The notes below the pieces were generated by a model. That model ran no database searches. It was not told where the DNA came from and saw only the letters and a program-made list of their open reading frames with translations. Below, one piece after another: positions 19,243-28,157 of a stretch of DNA of 64,000 nucleotides (the stretch's first letter is position 1; each line of letters starts with the position of its first letter). The DNA is from Falsiroseomonas ponticola (lineage in GTDB: Bacteria; Pseudomonadota; Alphaproteobacteria; Acetobacterales; Acetobacteraceae): NCBI RefSeq assembly GCF_016805305.1, contig NZ_JAERQN010000006.1, forward strand, positions 186,001-250,000, in the 5' to 3' direction. The position numbers and the translations under genes are program-made.

Positions 19243-20013
19243 GGGCTCCGCCTTCAGCAGGATCGCCGTCGCGGTACCGAACCAGCGGGACGGCATCTCC
19301 ACCCGCACCGGGATGGGCGGCGCGCCGGCGAAGGGGGCGGCGACCCAGGCCGTGCCGGGGGTCGGCCGGCCTTCATCCCCGCTGCCATCCTTGCGGAAGC
19401 CGGCGATGACCCGCGCTTCGAAGCCGCAGCGCAGCGCATCCCCGTGCCAGGCATTGCGGGAGGGGAAGATGCGTTCCCACCCCGCGCTGCGGCTGGTGTA
19501 GTCGCTGCGGCGGCGGCCATCGAAGACCGCGGCCTGGCCATCGCAGCTGCCGGTGCTGGCGATGGCGCGGGAAAGCTGCGCCAGGGCGGAGAGCGCATCG
19601 ACCGTGCCGCGCTGCAGATCGGCCGGCACTTCCTCCCGCTCCTCCGCATTGGGGGGCACCAGGTCGCGGATCACGGGGTTGCCGCCGCGCCAATCCACCA
19701 GGGTGCGCCGCGGGCGGCCGCGCCAGGTGCCTTCCGAGGCGTAGGAGGCCGGCGCGGCGAGACCGCCGGACCAGCCGCCGGCGACGCGCGTCGCCTGCTC
19801 CCCGGGCGCGAAGACGGCGGCCAGGCCCCGGGTGCGCAGCGTGGTGGCCAGGCGGTAGCCGCCCGGCGTCACCTCCATCTCCGCCTCCATGGTCAGGACG
19901 ACCATCCCCGCGGCATGGACCTCATAGGTCGCGCGCAGCGGCTGCGCCGCGGCCGGCAGGGCCGTGGCGCAAAGGGTCAGGATCGCAGCGGCGGCCGGCA
20001 GGGTGGGGCGCAT
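19216..20013 (-). CDS. DUF3108 domain periplasmic protein
   Basis: A 265-residue protein starting MRPTLPAAAAILTLCATALP, a signal peptide ending near AQP. The mature part is beta-rich and matches the DUF3108 pattern seen in alphaproteobacterial envelope proteins: ATYEVHAAGMVVLTMEAEM, then a repeated YRLATTLRT element. The role is unknown. The 3' end overlaps gph by 27 bases on the opposite strand, so no terminator fits between them. Confidence 0.82.
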   Translation of the reverse strand: MRPTLPAAAAILTLCATALPAAAQPLRATYEVHAAGMVVLTMEAEMEVTPGGYRLATTLRTRGLAAVFAPGEQATRVAGGWSGGLAAPASYASEGTWRGRPRRTLVDWRGGNPVIRDLVPPNAEEREEVPADLQRGTVDALSALAQLSRAIASTGSCDGQAAVFDGRRRSDYTSRSAGWERIFPSRNAWHGDALRCGFEARVIAGFRKDGSGDEGRPTPGTAWVAAPFAGAPPIPVRVEMPSRWFGTATAILLKAEPLTTQARAQ

Positions 20014-20112
20014 GGCCTTCCATATCGGCGGCCCGGCGCGAATGCCAAGCGCCTTCCGGGGCAGCGCTTGACACCCGCCCCCCGCCGCCATATTCAGCGC
20101 GCCCCGAGGGAT

Positions 20113-20187
20113 GGGCGCGTAGCTCAGCGGGAGAGCATCGCCTTCACACGGCGGGGGTCACAGGTTCAATCCCTGTCGCGCCCACCA
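20113..20187 (+). tRNA. tRNA-Val (anticodon CAC)
   Basis: A 75-nt cloverleaf. The acceptor is GGGCGCG with CGCGCCC, the D-arm GCTC/GAGC, the anticodon stem TCGCC/GGCGG around loop TTCACAC, and the T-arm ACAGG-TTCAATC-CCTGT. The 3' CCA is encoded. Loop position 34-36 reads CAC, which decodes GUG. It stands alone and is followed 33 bp later by a hairpin with a T-run. Confidence 0.96.
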
Positions 20188-20219
20188 TCCCCCAGGCTTC
20201 CAGAGATTGATGGCGTGGT

Positions 20220-20247
20220 GGGGAAGCCCCGAAGGGCCTCCCCTTTT
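20220..20247 (+). terminator. Rho-independent terminator after tRNA-Val
   Basis: The stem GGGGAAGCCC pairs with GGGCCTCCCC (one A-C mismatch) around a CGAA loop and is followed by TTTT on the plus strand. It ends just before the 3' end of the convergent EF-hand gene, so it may serve both strands. Confidence 0.75.
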
Positions 20248-20252
20248 CGTGC

Positions 20253-20801
20253 TCAGTTCGCCGGCGGCGCGCCCGGGCCGCGGCGGCCTTCCGGGCCGGG
20301 GCCCGCATGGTGGTGGCGCGGGCCGCGATGCTCCGGCCGCACCTCCTCCCGGCTCAGCGCGCCGTCGCCATTCGCGTCACGGGCGCGGAACATCGCCTCG
20401 GCGAAGGGCGTGATCTCCTGCAGCGTCACGCGGCCATCGCCATTCGCATCCACGGCCCGGAACATCGCCGCGGCATGCTGCTGGGCCTGCGGCGGCGGCG
20501 TGCGGCCGCCCATGCGGGCCTGGGCATAGGCCGTGAATTCCTCCAGCGAGACGCCGCCATCGCGGTTCGCGTCCACTTCCTGGAAGCGGGCCGCCAGCCA
20601 GGCGCGGCCTTCCTCCAGCGTCACGCGGCCGTCATTGTTGACGTCGGCGCGGGCGAAGGCCTCCCCCACCGCGAAGCCGCGGGCGGGGGGCGGCGGGGGC
20701 GGGCCGCCGGCACCCGGCGCGGGCTGGGCCAGGACGGGCGCCGCGCCCGCCGCCAGGATGAGCGCCGCGCCGGCCAGCAGGCCGATCTTCTTCGATGCCA
20801 T
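20253..20801 (-). CDS. Exported EF-hand calcium-binding protein
   Basis: A 182-residue protein with a signal peptide (MASKKIGLLAGAALILA), a Pro-rich linker, and four canonical EF-hand loops in two pairs: DVNNDGRVTLEE, DANRDGGVSLEE, DANGDGRVTLQE and DANGDGALSREE. The tail is His/Gly/Pro-rich. All loops keep Asp at positions 1, 3 and 5 or equivalents and Glu at position 12, so calcium binding in the periplasm is expected. It may buffer or sense calcium; no partner is visible. Confidence 0.88.
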   Translation of the reverse strand: MASKKIGLLAGAALILAAGAAPVLAQPAPGAGGPPPPPPARGFAVGEAFARADVNNDGRVTLEEGRAWLAARFQEVDANRDGGVSLEEFTAYAQARMGGRTPPPQAQQHAAAMFRAVDANGDGRVTLQEITPFAEAMFRARDANGDGALSREEVRPEHRGPRHHHAGPGPEGRRGPGAPPAN

Positions 20802-20924
20802 GTCGTGTTCTCCGTTTCTTGCCGGCACCGCGCCGGTCTGAGGGGAACATGGCCATCGCTTGCAACAGGGGCGTGTCCGGCGGGGTGTCGGTGCGTGAGG
20901 AACGGTAACGTCCCTCCCACGTGG

Positions 20925-22325
20925 TCACCCCGCCTTGGGCGTGCCCCCCTCGCCCAGGTCCCACCACATCCCCGCGAAGCCCGCGATGCCCTCCCGCGCG
21001 GCCGCGATCAGCAGGTGCTCGTCCGGCCCGTGCTGCTTGCAGCCATTGTAGCTGTGCGGCACCCAGACCAGCGGCACGCCGAGATGGTCCACGAAGACAT
21101 CGCCCGGCAGGCCGCCGGAGCTGTTCGGGATGATCTGCACCGGCTTGTCCAGGGTGCGCATCAGCGATTCATGCGCCCAGCGCACCCAGGGATGGTCCGG
21201 CGCCGTGCGGCTGGCGGGCATGCGGATGCCGGGATTCTCGATCGTGACCTGCGTGAGCCCATGCGCATCCAGATGCGCGCGCAGCGCGGGCAGGAAATCG
21301 GCCGGGTCGCTGTCCACGGTGTAGCGGATCTGGCAATGCGCGCGGGCATCGGGCGCCACCGCGTTCACCGGATTGTCCGGGCGGCCGGAGGTCATGGCCA
21401 GGACGATGAAGCTGTTCCAGCCATAGATCTTCTCGGCCGCGGTCAAATTGGGCTCGCCCCAGCCCGCATCGATCGTCGCCGCGCCATCGCCGCCGCCCAC
21501 GGGGCAGCCATCCAGCACGCCCTTCACCGCGGCCGGCACGCCGTTCCTCGGCAGCCAGTCCCGCACCAGGATCTTGCCCTCCCGGTCCATGATGGTGGAG
21601 AGCGCATGGGCGAGGATGATGGCGGGGTCCGTGGTCAGCCCGCCCCAATGGCCGGAATGGACGCCGCCCGCGCGCAGCCGCACCGCCAGGTCGAAATGGA
21701 AGGTGCCGCGCGTGCCGGTCGCGATGGTGGGCACGCCGGGCTCGACGCGCGGCCCGTCGGAGGCGATCAGCGCATCGGCCGAGAGTTCCGCCGCATGGGC
21801 GGCGACGAATTCACGGAGCCCCTTGGAGCCGCGTTCCTCCGCCGTCTCGATCACCAGCTTGATGTTGGCGCCGAGCCTGCCGCCGCGCTCCGCCAGCACC
21901 GCCTCCAGCGCCGCGATGTTCAGCGCGTGCTGGCCCTTGTTGTCGGCGGTGCCGCGGCCGTACCAGCGGCCATCCTCGGTCGTTACCGTCCAGGGATCGA
22001 GCCCCGCGCGCCACTGGTCCGCGAGCCCGCGCACCGTGTCGCCATGGCCGTAGAGGAGAACGGTCGGCAGGGCCGGATCCTCGATCCGCGTGCCCATCAG
22101 GATGGGGCCGAAGCCCGGCAGCGGGTTCGGGTGGATGGAGACGGCGAAGCCGAGGCGCTTCAGCCAGGGCTCCATCGTCTCCGCCAGATAGGCATCGAGG
22201 GCGGGGGCGGATTCCGCCTCCTGCGAGGTGGAGGGGATGGCGACGAGGGAGCGGAGAAGCTGCTCGAACCCCCCCTCGTCGAAGAAGGTCAAAGCGCGCC
22301 CGATGGCCCCGCCGCGTGTGCCCAT
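20925..22325 (-). CDS. M20 family metallopeptidase
   Basis: A 466-residue M20/ArgE-DapE-type enzyme. Metal-site features are His and Asp in YGHGDTV, the bridging Asp in GRGTADNKGQ, and the catalytic Glu pair in ETAEERGSKG. The dimerisation lid follows around residues 200-330. Related proteins hydrolyse dipeptides or N-acyl and N-carbamoyl amino acids, and the substrate cannot be named. It is monocistronic or forms a loose group with the small Pro-rich gene upstream (74-bp gap). Confidence 0.88.
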   Translation of the reverse strand: MGTRGGAIGRALTFFDEGGFEQLLRSLVAIPSTSQEAESAPALDAYLAETMEPWLKRLGFAVSIHPNPLPGFGPILMGTRIEDPALPTVLLYGHGDTVRGLADQWRAGLDPWTVTTEDGRWYGRGTADNKGQHALNIAALEAVLAERGGRLGANIKLVIETAEERGSKGLREFVAAHAAELSADALIASDGPRVEPGVPTIATGTRGTFHFDLAVRLRAGGVHSGHWGGLTTDPAIILAHALSTIMDREGKILVRDWLPRNGVPAAVKGVLDGCPVGGGDGAATIDAGWGEPNLTAAEKIYGWNSFIVLAMTSGRPDNPVNAVAPDARAHCQIRYTVDSDPADFLPALRAHLDAHGLTQVTIENPGIRMPASRTAPDHPWVRWAHESLMRTLDKPVQIIPNSSGGLPGDVFVDHLGVPLVWVPHSYNGCKQHGPDEHLLIAAAREGIAGFAGMWWDLGEGGTPKAG

Positions 22326-22399
22326 AACGATGTTCGGTTCCGAGTGGTGAAGAGGGCGGGAGGATGGCCCAGCCGGCCGGACCGGTCCAGCGAGGCCCC

Positions 22400-22723
22400 T
22401 TACCGCGTGCTGGCGGGCGCGCCGGTGCCGCCGCCGGAACCCGGGCTGCCCGCGCCCAGCAGCACCGCGCCGGCCACCGGCAGCAGGGCGGGCAGGAAGG
22501 CGCCGAGGCCCGGGCCGGCGGGCAGGACCACGGCGGGGGGCGGGACGACGACCGGGGGCGGGGGCGGCGGCGGAACGCGCACCGGTGCCACCGGCCGGGG
22601 CAGCGCCTGGCCGCGCGGGGCGACCACCACCACCTCATCCGCCGGCACGACCATGCTGCGCAGCGGCTGGGCGCCGGCGGGCGCTGCCACAACCAGCGCG
22701 ACAATAAGGGTCCAGGCCATCAT
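22400..22723 (-). CDS. Small Pro-rich exported or membrane protein
   Basis: A 107-residue product with a signal peptide-like start (MMAWTLIVALVVAAPAGAQ), a Val/Pro segment including a run of seven prolines, a hydrophobic segment around residues 70-92 and a Gly/Ser tail. No family is recognised. Two adjacent ATG codons could start it. Codon usage matches its neighbours, but low-complexity sequence makes the gene call less certain. Confidence 0.55.
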   Translation of the reverse strand: MMAWTLIVALVVAAPAGAQPLRSMVVPADEVVVVAPRGQALPRPVAPVRVPPPPPPPVVVPPPAVVLPAGPGLGAFLPALLPVAGAVLLGAGSPGSGGGTGAPASTR

Positions 22724-22775
22724 CGCGGCAGGATAGAACAGCCCGGTCAGCCCGGCCAGCGCAAAGCCGCCAGGG

Positions 22776-23924
22776 TCAGCGCCCCAGCATCCCCCGCGCG
22801 ATGATCAGGCGCATGATCTCGTTGGTGCCTTCCAGGATGCGGTGGACGCGCAGGTCCCGCACGATCTTCTCGATCCCGTAATCCGCGAGGTAGCCATAGC
22901 CGCCCAGCAGCTGCAGCGCCTCATCCGCCACGCGGAAGCCGGTATCGGTGGCGAAGCGCTTGGCCATGGCGCAGAAGGCGGTGGCGTCCGGCGCGCCGGC
23001 ATCGAGCTTGGCGCAGGCGCGCCACATCAGAGTGCGCGCCGCCTCCAGCTCCGTCGCCATGTCGGCCAGGCGGAACTGCGTGGCCTGGAAGCGGGCGATC
23101 TCCTGGCCGAAGGCGCGGCGTTCCCGCACATAGGCCAGCGCCTTGTCGATCGCGGCCTGGGCGCCGCCGACCGAGCAGGCCGCGATGTTGAGGCGCCCGC
23201 CATCGAGGCCGCTCATGGCGTAGCGGAAGCCTTGCCCTTCCTCGCCCAGCAGGGCGTCGGCCGGGATGCGCGCCTCCTCCAGGATCACCTGGCGGGTCGG
23301 CTGGGCGTTCCAGCCCATCTTCTTCTCATTCGCGCCGAAGGAGAGGCCTGGCGTGTCCTTCGGCACCAGGAAGGCGGAGACGCCGCCCGCCCCCGCGCCG
23401 CCGCTGCGCGCCATGACCAGATAGAGGTCTGAGACGCCGGCGCCGCTGATGAACTGCTTGGTGCCGTTGAGCACATAGCCCTGGTTGTCCCGCGCCGCGC
23501 GCGTGGCCAGCGCCGCCGCATCGCTGCCGGCGGCCGGTTCCGTCAGGCAGTAGCTGGCGATGCGCTCCATGGTCAGCAGGGAGGGCAGCCAGGCCTCCCG
23601 CTGCGCGTCGCTGCCGTAGCGGTCGATCATCCAGGCGACCATGTTGTGGATCGACAGGAAGGCCGAGATGGTGGGGCAGCCCGTCGCCAGCGCCTCGAAC
23701 ACCACCGCCGCGTCGAGGCGCGTGAGGCCGGCGCCGCCCGATTCCTCCCGCACATAGAGCCCGGCCATGCCGAGCGAGGCGGCTTCCCGCAGCACGTCCA
23801 CGGGCAGGTGCCGCTTCTCGTCCCATTCGAGGGCATGGGGTGCCAGGCGATCGGCCGCGAAGGCGAGTGCGGTGTCACGCAGTTCTCGGGTGGCTTCGGG
23901 CAGTTCGAAGGGGCTGTCGGACAT
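22776..23924 (-). CDS. Acyl-CoA dehydrogenase, isobutyryl-CoA type
   Basis: A 382-residue flavoenzyme. It has SYCLTEPAAGSDAAAL and FISGAGVSDLYLVMAR for FAD and substrate contacts, the C-terminal flavin segment around QLLGGYGYLADYGIEKIVRD, and the probable catalytic Glu in HRILEGTNEIMRLI. The pattern is closest to the isobutyryl/short-branched-chain group of valine degradation, where the base lies in this EGTNE motif. No other valine-catabolic gene is adjacent, so the exact substrate is inferred. Confidence 0.88.
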   Translation of the reverse strand: MSDSPFELPEATRELRDTALAFAADRLAPHALEWDEKRHLPVDVLREAASLGMAGLYVREESGGAGLTRLDAAVVFEALATGCPTISAFLSIHNMVAWMIDRYGSDAQREAWLPSLLTMERIASYCLTEPAAGSDAAALATRAARDNQGYVLNGTKQFISGAGVSDLYLVMARSGGAGAGGVSAFLVPKDTPGLSFGANEKKMGWNAQPTRQVILEEARIPADALLGEEGQGFRYAMSGLDGGRLNIAACSVGGAQAAIDKALAYVRERRAFGQEIARFQATQFRLADMATELEAARTLMWRACAKLDAGAPDATAFCAMAKRFATDTGFRVADEALQLLGGYGYLADYGIEKIVRDLRVHRILEGTNEIMRLIIARGMLGR

Positions 23925-23977
23925 GGCGGTTCCTCCCCCGCGACTATGGCCGCCCCCGCCCGCCCCGCCCAGTCCCG

Positions 23978-24040
23978 ACGGTCCAGGGGCGTCTCGCCCC
24001 TGGCGAGGGGGGTTAAAGGGGGGAGCGGCGCTCCCCCCTT
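23978..24040. repeat. Two-hairpin intergenic repeat, copy D
   Basis: CCAGGGGCG at 23983-23991 pairs with CGCCCCTGG at 23995-24003. A second 11-bp stem joins 24016-24026 to 24030-24040 (loop GGC). It has the same orientation as copy A, with a different second stem. It separates the 4-hydroxyphenylpyruvate dioxygenase stop from the acyl-CoA dehydrogenase start, both on the minus strand, so it probably isolates the two transcripts. Confidence 0.78.
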
Positions 24041-24043
24041 CCC

Positions 24044-25150
24044 TCAGGCCGCGTCCGCCTTCAGCGTGCCGCGGCGGATCTGGTCCAGCTCGATGCTCTC
24101 AAACAGCGCGCGGAAATTCCCCTCGCCGAAGCCCTGGTCGCCTTCGCGCTTGATCAATTCGAAGAAGATCGGGCCGATGACGTTGTTGGTGAAGATCTGC
24201 AGCAGGCGGCCGCCTTCCGGCGTCGGCGCGCCATCCACCAGCACGCGGTTGCGGCGGAGGCGGTCGATATCGGCCTCGGTCCCCGGGATGCGCTTCGGCA
24301 GCAGCTCGTAATAGGTTTCCGGCGTGTCGAGGAAGGCGATGCCCGCGCCGCGCATCGCCTCCACGGAGGCGTGGATGTCGGTGGTGCCGAGTGCGACGTG
24401 CTGGATGCCCTCGCCATTGTAGGCGCGCAGGTATTCCTCGATCTGCGACTTGTCGTCGCTGCTTTCGTTGATCGGGATGCGGATCTGGCCGCAGGGGGAG
24501 GTGAGCGCGCGGGACTTCAGGCCGGTCAGCTTGCCCTCGATGTCGAAGTAGCGGATTTCCTGGAAGTTGAAGAGCTTCGCGTAGAACTGCCACCAGACAT
24601 CCATGCGGCCGCGATGCACGTTGTGGGTCAGGTGGTCGATGACCGTCAGGCCATTGCCCTTCGGCGCCGGGTTCGGCGCGCCGGTCCAGCGGAAATCGAC
24701 GTCATAGATCGTGCCGCGCGGGCCGTAGCGATCGACGAAATAGAGCAGCGAGCCGCCGATGCCCTCGATGGCCGGGATGTTGAGTTCCATCGGGCCGACG
24801 CGGTTGGTGACGGGCTTGGCGCCGAGCGCGATGGCGCGCTGGTAGGCCGCGGCGGCATCGGCCACGCGGAAGGCCATGGCGCAGGCGCAGGGGCCGTGCA
24901 CGCGGGCGAAGGATTGCGCGAAGCTCTCGGGCTCCGCGTTCAGGATGAAGTTGATGTCCCCCTGGCGCCACAGCGTGACGGCCTTGGACCGGTGCTTCGC
25001 GACGGCGGCGAAGCCCATGCGGGTGAAGAGGGTCTCCAGCGCCGCGGTATCCGGCCCCGTGAACTCCACGAATTCGAAGCCATCCGTGCCCATGGGGTTG
25101 GCGTCGGAAATGGCGCCGGCATAGGCGGTGCGATCGGGGGGGATGTCCAT
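24044..25150 (-). CDS. hppD: 4-hydroxyphenylpyruvate dioxygenase
   Basis: A 368-residue non-haem iron dioxygenase converting 4-hydroxyphenylpyruvate to homogentisate in tyrosine degradation. The C-terminal domain carries the iron ligands: His in IDHLTHNVH, His in IQHVALGTTDI and Glu in IFFELIKREG. The C-terminal gating helix motif GFGEGNFRALFESIELDQ is present. It is divergent from an Lrp/AsnC regulator across 117 bp, an arrangement commonly seen for hpd and its local activator. Confidence 0.96.
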   Translation of the reverse strand: MDIPPDRTAYAGAISDANPMGTDGFEFVEFTGPDTAALETLFTRMGFAAVAKHRSKAVTLWRQGDINFILNAEPESFAQSFARVHGPCACAMAFRVADAAAAYQRAIALGAKPVTNRVGPMELNIPAIEGIGGSLLYFVDRYGPRGTIYDVDFRWTGAPNPAPKGNGLTVIDHLTHNVHRGRMDVWWQFYAKLFNFQEIRYFDIEGKLTGLKSRALTSPCGQIRIPINESSDDKSQIEEYLRAYNGEGIQHVALGTTDIHASVEAMRGAGIAFLDTPETYYELLPKRIPGTEADIDRLRRNRVLVDGAPTPEGGRLLQIFTNNVIGPIFFELIKREGDQGFGEGNFRALFESIELDQIRRGTLKADAA

Positions 25151-25267
25151 GGTTCGGCTTCCTCGCTTGGGATGCCATCATGGTAGGGCGGGGAAAGGGG
25201 TGAATCCCGCCGGATTTGCTGCCAGGATGCGGGCCGGCGCAGCTTTTCACTCAGGGACAGCCCCGCT

Positions 25268-25741
25268 ATGGCGAAATCCACCATCGAGCTGGATGCGACG
25301 GATCGCCGCATCCTGCGCGCCCTGCAGCGCGATGGCCGCATGGCCGTGACCGCGATCGCGGAGCAGGTGGGGCTTTCCGCCACCCCCTGCCTGCGGCGCA
25401 TCAAGCGGCTGGAGGAGACGGGCGTGATCGCGCGCTATGCCGCGGTGGTGGACCCCGCGCGCGTCGGCCTGCCCATCCAGGCCTTCGTGCAGGTGGCGCT
25501 GTCGTCCCACGCGGAGGATGTCGCTTCCGCCTTCCACAAGGCCCTGGCGGCGCGGGAGGAGGTGATCGCGGCCTACGCCATGAGCGGCGGCATGGACTAC
25601 ATGCTGCATGTCATGGCGGCGGATTTCGACGCCTATGCCGAATTCGCGCTGAAGGCGCTGCTGCGCATGCCGGGGGTGAAGGAAACGCGGAGTTCCTTCG
25701 TGCTGACGGCGCTGAAGCCGCCGGGGGCCTTACCCCTGTAG
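25268..25741 (+). CDS. Lrp/AsnC family transcriptional regulator
   Basis: A 157-residue regulator with an N-terminal winged helix-turn-helix (about residues 5-60: LDATDRRILRALQRDGRM, LSATPCLRRIKRLEETGVI) and a C-terminal RAM ligand-binding domain (about 70-150). Lrp-family proteins form octamers and sense amino acids. Its divergent placement next to hppD suggests that it controls tyrosine catabolism; this is inference from context. A strong hairpin follows its stop. Confidence 0.92.
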   Translation: MAKSTIELDATDRRILRALQRDGRMAVTAIAEQVGLSATPCLRRIKRLEETGVIARYAAVVDPARVGLPIQAFVQVALSSHAEDVASAFHKALAAREEVIAAYAMSGGMDYMLHVMAADFDAYAEFALKALLRMPGVKETRSSFVLTALKPPGALPL

Positions 25742-25745
25742 AACT

Positions 25746-25776
25746 CCCCACAAAACCGCTTCGCAGTTTTGCGGGG
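25746..25776. terminator. Bidirectional hairpin terminator
   Basis: A 31-nt hairpin with a 14-position stem (CCCC, then CAAAAC pairing with GTTTTG, two internal mismatches) and loop TTC. It starts 5 bp after the regulator's stop and faces the convergent flavoprotein gene. The A/T-rich mid-stem gives short T-tracts in both directions. Confidence 0.6.
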
Positions 25777-25862
25777 ACCCCGGATTGGTGCCGGTCCTCC
25801 AGGGTTGCATCGGCGGATTCGGGTGGCTTCGTCGGCCGCCTGGCGTGCATGGGCCTTGCTGA

Positions 25863-27050
25863 TCAGAGCCGCGCCAGCACGCCCTTCGCCGCCGCGACGC
25901 CGGTGGCGAAGCAGCCCTGCAGCAGGTAGCCGCCGGTCGGGGCCTCCCAATCCAGCATCTCCCCGCAGGCGAAGGTGCCGGGCAGCGCCTTCAGCATGAA
26001 GTTCTCGTCCAGCGCCTCCCAGGCCAGGCCGCCGGCGGAGGAGATGGCGCGCGCCAGGCCCGACACCCCGGTGACGCGGAGCGGCAGCGCCTTGACCAGC
26101 GCGGCAAGGTCGCCGCGCCCCGCGCCACCCGCATGCAGCGCTTCCTGCACCAGGCCGATCGCGACGGGCGACAGGCCGGCGGCCTTGCGCAGCACGGTCG
26201 AGACCGATTCGGCCCGCCCCCGCGCGCCCAGCTTCTCCGCCACCGCCGCCGCGGTCAGGTCCGGGCGCAGGTCGATGGAGAGCATCGCGGAGCCGTCCCG
26301 CGCCACCGCATCCCGGATCGGGCCGGACAGCGCATAGATGGCGCCGCCTTCCAGCCCCGCCCGCGTCACCACCGCATCGCCGCGGGCGGTGGCGCCGGCG
26401 AATCGGATCGCGATCCGCTTCACCGCCGCGCCCTCATGCTTCGCCAGCAGGGGCGCGGACCAGGGCACCGTCACGCCCATGTTGGAGGGCGCGAAGGGCA
26501 GGACCGGCACGCCGGGCAGCAGCGCCGGCCAGGCGCCATCGCTGCCGAGCCGGGGCCAGGAGGCACCGCCCATCGCCAGCACCACCGCGCGCGGGTGCAG
26601 CGCCGCTTCCTCGGTCGAGAAGCGCAGCCCGCCATCGGCATCGCGCCCCAGCCAGCGGCTGCGCGGCCGCACCTCCACGCCCAGCTCCGCCAGCCGCCGC
26701 AGCCAGGCGCGCAGCAGGGGGCTGGCCTTCATGCCCTGCGGGAAGACCCGCCCGCTGCTGCCGACCAGGGTCGGGATGCCCAGTCCCTCGCACCAGGCGA
26801 TCAGGGCCGAAGGCGGGAAGGCGCGCACGGCGTCCAGCAGTGGCGCCGCCGCGGGCGCGTAGCGCGTGAGGAACAGGTCGAGCGGTTCCGAATGCGTCAG
26901 GTTCAGCCCGCCCCGCCCGGCCATCAGGAATTTCCGCCCGACCGAGGGCATCTGGTCATGCACCGCGACGCGAAGCCCGGCGCGGGCGAGGAATTCGGCG
27001 GCGATCAGGCCCGCGGGCCCGGCGCCGATCACGATGATATCGGGGGTCAT
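25863..27050 (-). CDS. BaiN/HI0933-like flavoprotein (TIGR03862 type)
   Basis: A 395-residue FAD-dependent protein. The N-terminal dinucleotide fold reads IIVIGAGPAGLIAAEFLARAG, followed by GRKFLMAGRGGLNLTHSE, the signature of the HI0933/BaiN group. The C-terminus has CGEMLDWEAPTGGYLLQGCFATG, which closes the FAD site. Members are probable oxidoreductases with few proven substrates. The gene converges with the Lrp regulator and is divergent from the epimerase gene, 62 bp away. Confidence 0.88.
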   Translation of the reverse strand: MTPDIIVIGAGPAGLIAAEFLARAGLRVAVHDQMPSVGRKFLMAGRGGLNLTHSEPLDLFLTRYAPAAAPLLDAVRAFPPSALIAWCEGLGIPTLVGSSGRVFPQGMKASPLLRAWLRRLAELGVEVRPRSRWLGRDADGGLRFSTEEAALHPRAVVLAMGGASWPRLGSDGAWPALLPGVPVLPFAPSNMGVTVPWSAPLLAKHEGAAVKRIAIRFAGATARGDAVVTRAGLEGGAIYALSGPIRDAVARDGSAMLSIDLRPDLTAAAVAEKLGARGRAESVSTVLRKAAGLSPVAIGLVQEALHAGGAGRGDLAALVKALPLRVTGVSGLARAISSAGGLAWEALDENFMLKALPGTFACGEMLDWEAPTGGYLLQGCFATGVAAAKGVLARL

Positions 27051-27112
27051 GGCGGCTTTCTGACCGGGATGGGCCGGGTTATCCAGGGCGGGTCGCTTCC
27101 TGGAGGTTCCCG

Positions 27113-28099
27113 ATGCCGTCTGTCCTGGTCACCGGCGGTGCCGGCTTCGTCGGGCTGAACCTGCTGGAGGCACTGCTCGGCCGGGGCGAGGAGGTCGTGG
27201 CCTTCGGGCGGGAGGAGGCGCTGCCCCCGGCCGCCGCCACCGCCTTCGCCGGGCTGCCGGGCCGGCTGACCCTGGTGCAGGGCGATGTGCTGGACGCCGC
27301 CGCGCTCAAGGCGCTGTTCGCCGCCCACCGCATCGACCGCATCTTCCCCTTCGCCGCCATCACGGCGGGCCCGGCGCGGGAGGCCTCCGTCCCCGGCGCC
27401 ATCATCGACGTGAACCTGAAGGGCCTGATCGCGACGCTGGAAGCGGCGCGGGATGCCGGCGGCGTGCGGCGCGTGGTGCTGCCCTCCTCCGCCGCCGTCT
27501 ATGGCGAATCCGCCTATGACCACGCGCTTCTGGACGAGGCGACGACGCCCTGCGTGCCGATCAGCCTCTATGGCGTGACGAAATACGCGGTGGAGCGCGC
27601 GGGGCTGCGGCTCGCCGCGCAATGGGGGCTGGACGCCGTCGCCGCCCGCATCGGCGCCACCTTCGGGCCTTGGGAGCGCGATACGGGCGTGCGGGACACG
27701 CTGAGCCCTCACCTCGCCATCGCCACCGCCGCCCGGGAGGGGCGGGAAGCGGTGCTGCCCGCGACCGTGCATGGCTATGACTGGGTCTATGTGCGGGACC
27801 TGGCCGCGGGGCTGCTGGCGCTGATGGAGGCGGAGGCGCCGGCGCATCGCGTCTTCAACCTGGCCTCCGGCCGCGACTGGTCGCCGCATCTCGACGGCTG
27901 CTGCGCCGAGATGGCGCGGGCCCTGCCCGGATTCCGCTGGCGCCGCGCCGCCGATGGCGAGGCGCCGGGCGTCACCTTCCCCGAAATCCGCCCCCGTGGC
28001 GTGATGCATATCGGCCGGGCGCGCGGCATCGGCTGGGCGCCACGCTTTGCGCCGGAAGCGGCCTATGCCGATTATGCGGCCTGGATCAGCACCACCTGA
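27113..28099 (+). CDS. NAD-dependent epimerase/dehydratase (extended SDR)
   Basis: A 328-residue extended short-chain dehydrogenase with nucleotide-binding VTGGAGFVGLNL near the N-terminus, the catalytic Ser in VLPSSAAVYGES and the Tyr-Lys pair in YGVTKYAVER. It acts on an NDP-sugar or related compound, but the substrate is not evident. No polysaccharide genes are adjacent. It is followed by the molybdenum hydroxylase subunit on the same strand after 58 bp. Confidence 0.88.
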   Translation: MPSVLVTGGAGFVGLNLLEALLGRGEEVVAFGREEALPPAAATAFAGLPGRLTLVQGDVLDAAALKALFAAHRIDRIFPFAAITAGPAREASVPGAIIDVNLKGLIATLEAARDAGGVRRVVLPSSAAVYGESAYDHALLDEATTPCVPISLYGVTKYAVERAGLRLAAQWGLDAVAARIGATFGPWERDTGVRDTLSPHLAIATAAREGREAVLPATVHGYDWVYVRDLAAGLLALMEAEAPAHRVFNLASGRDWSPHLDGCCAEMARALPGFRWRRAADGEAPGVTFPEIRPRGVMHIGRARGIGWAPRFAPEAAYADYAAWISTT

Positions 28100-28157
28100 C
28101 CCTTCCCGGGCTTACGATAGCGCCCACCTCCCCCCTCGACTCCCCGTGAGGATGCCC

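Noticed and set aside
22805-23920. Several shorter open frames in other phases of the acyl-CoA dehydrogenase gene
   Set aside because: They are Arg/Ala/Ser/Pro-rich shadows without start signals or motifs.
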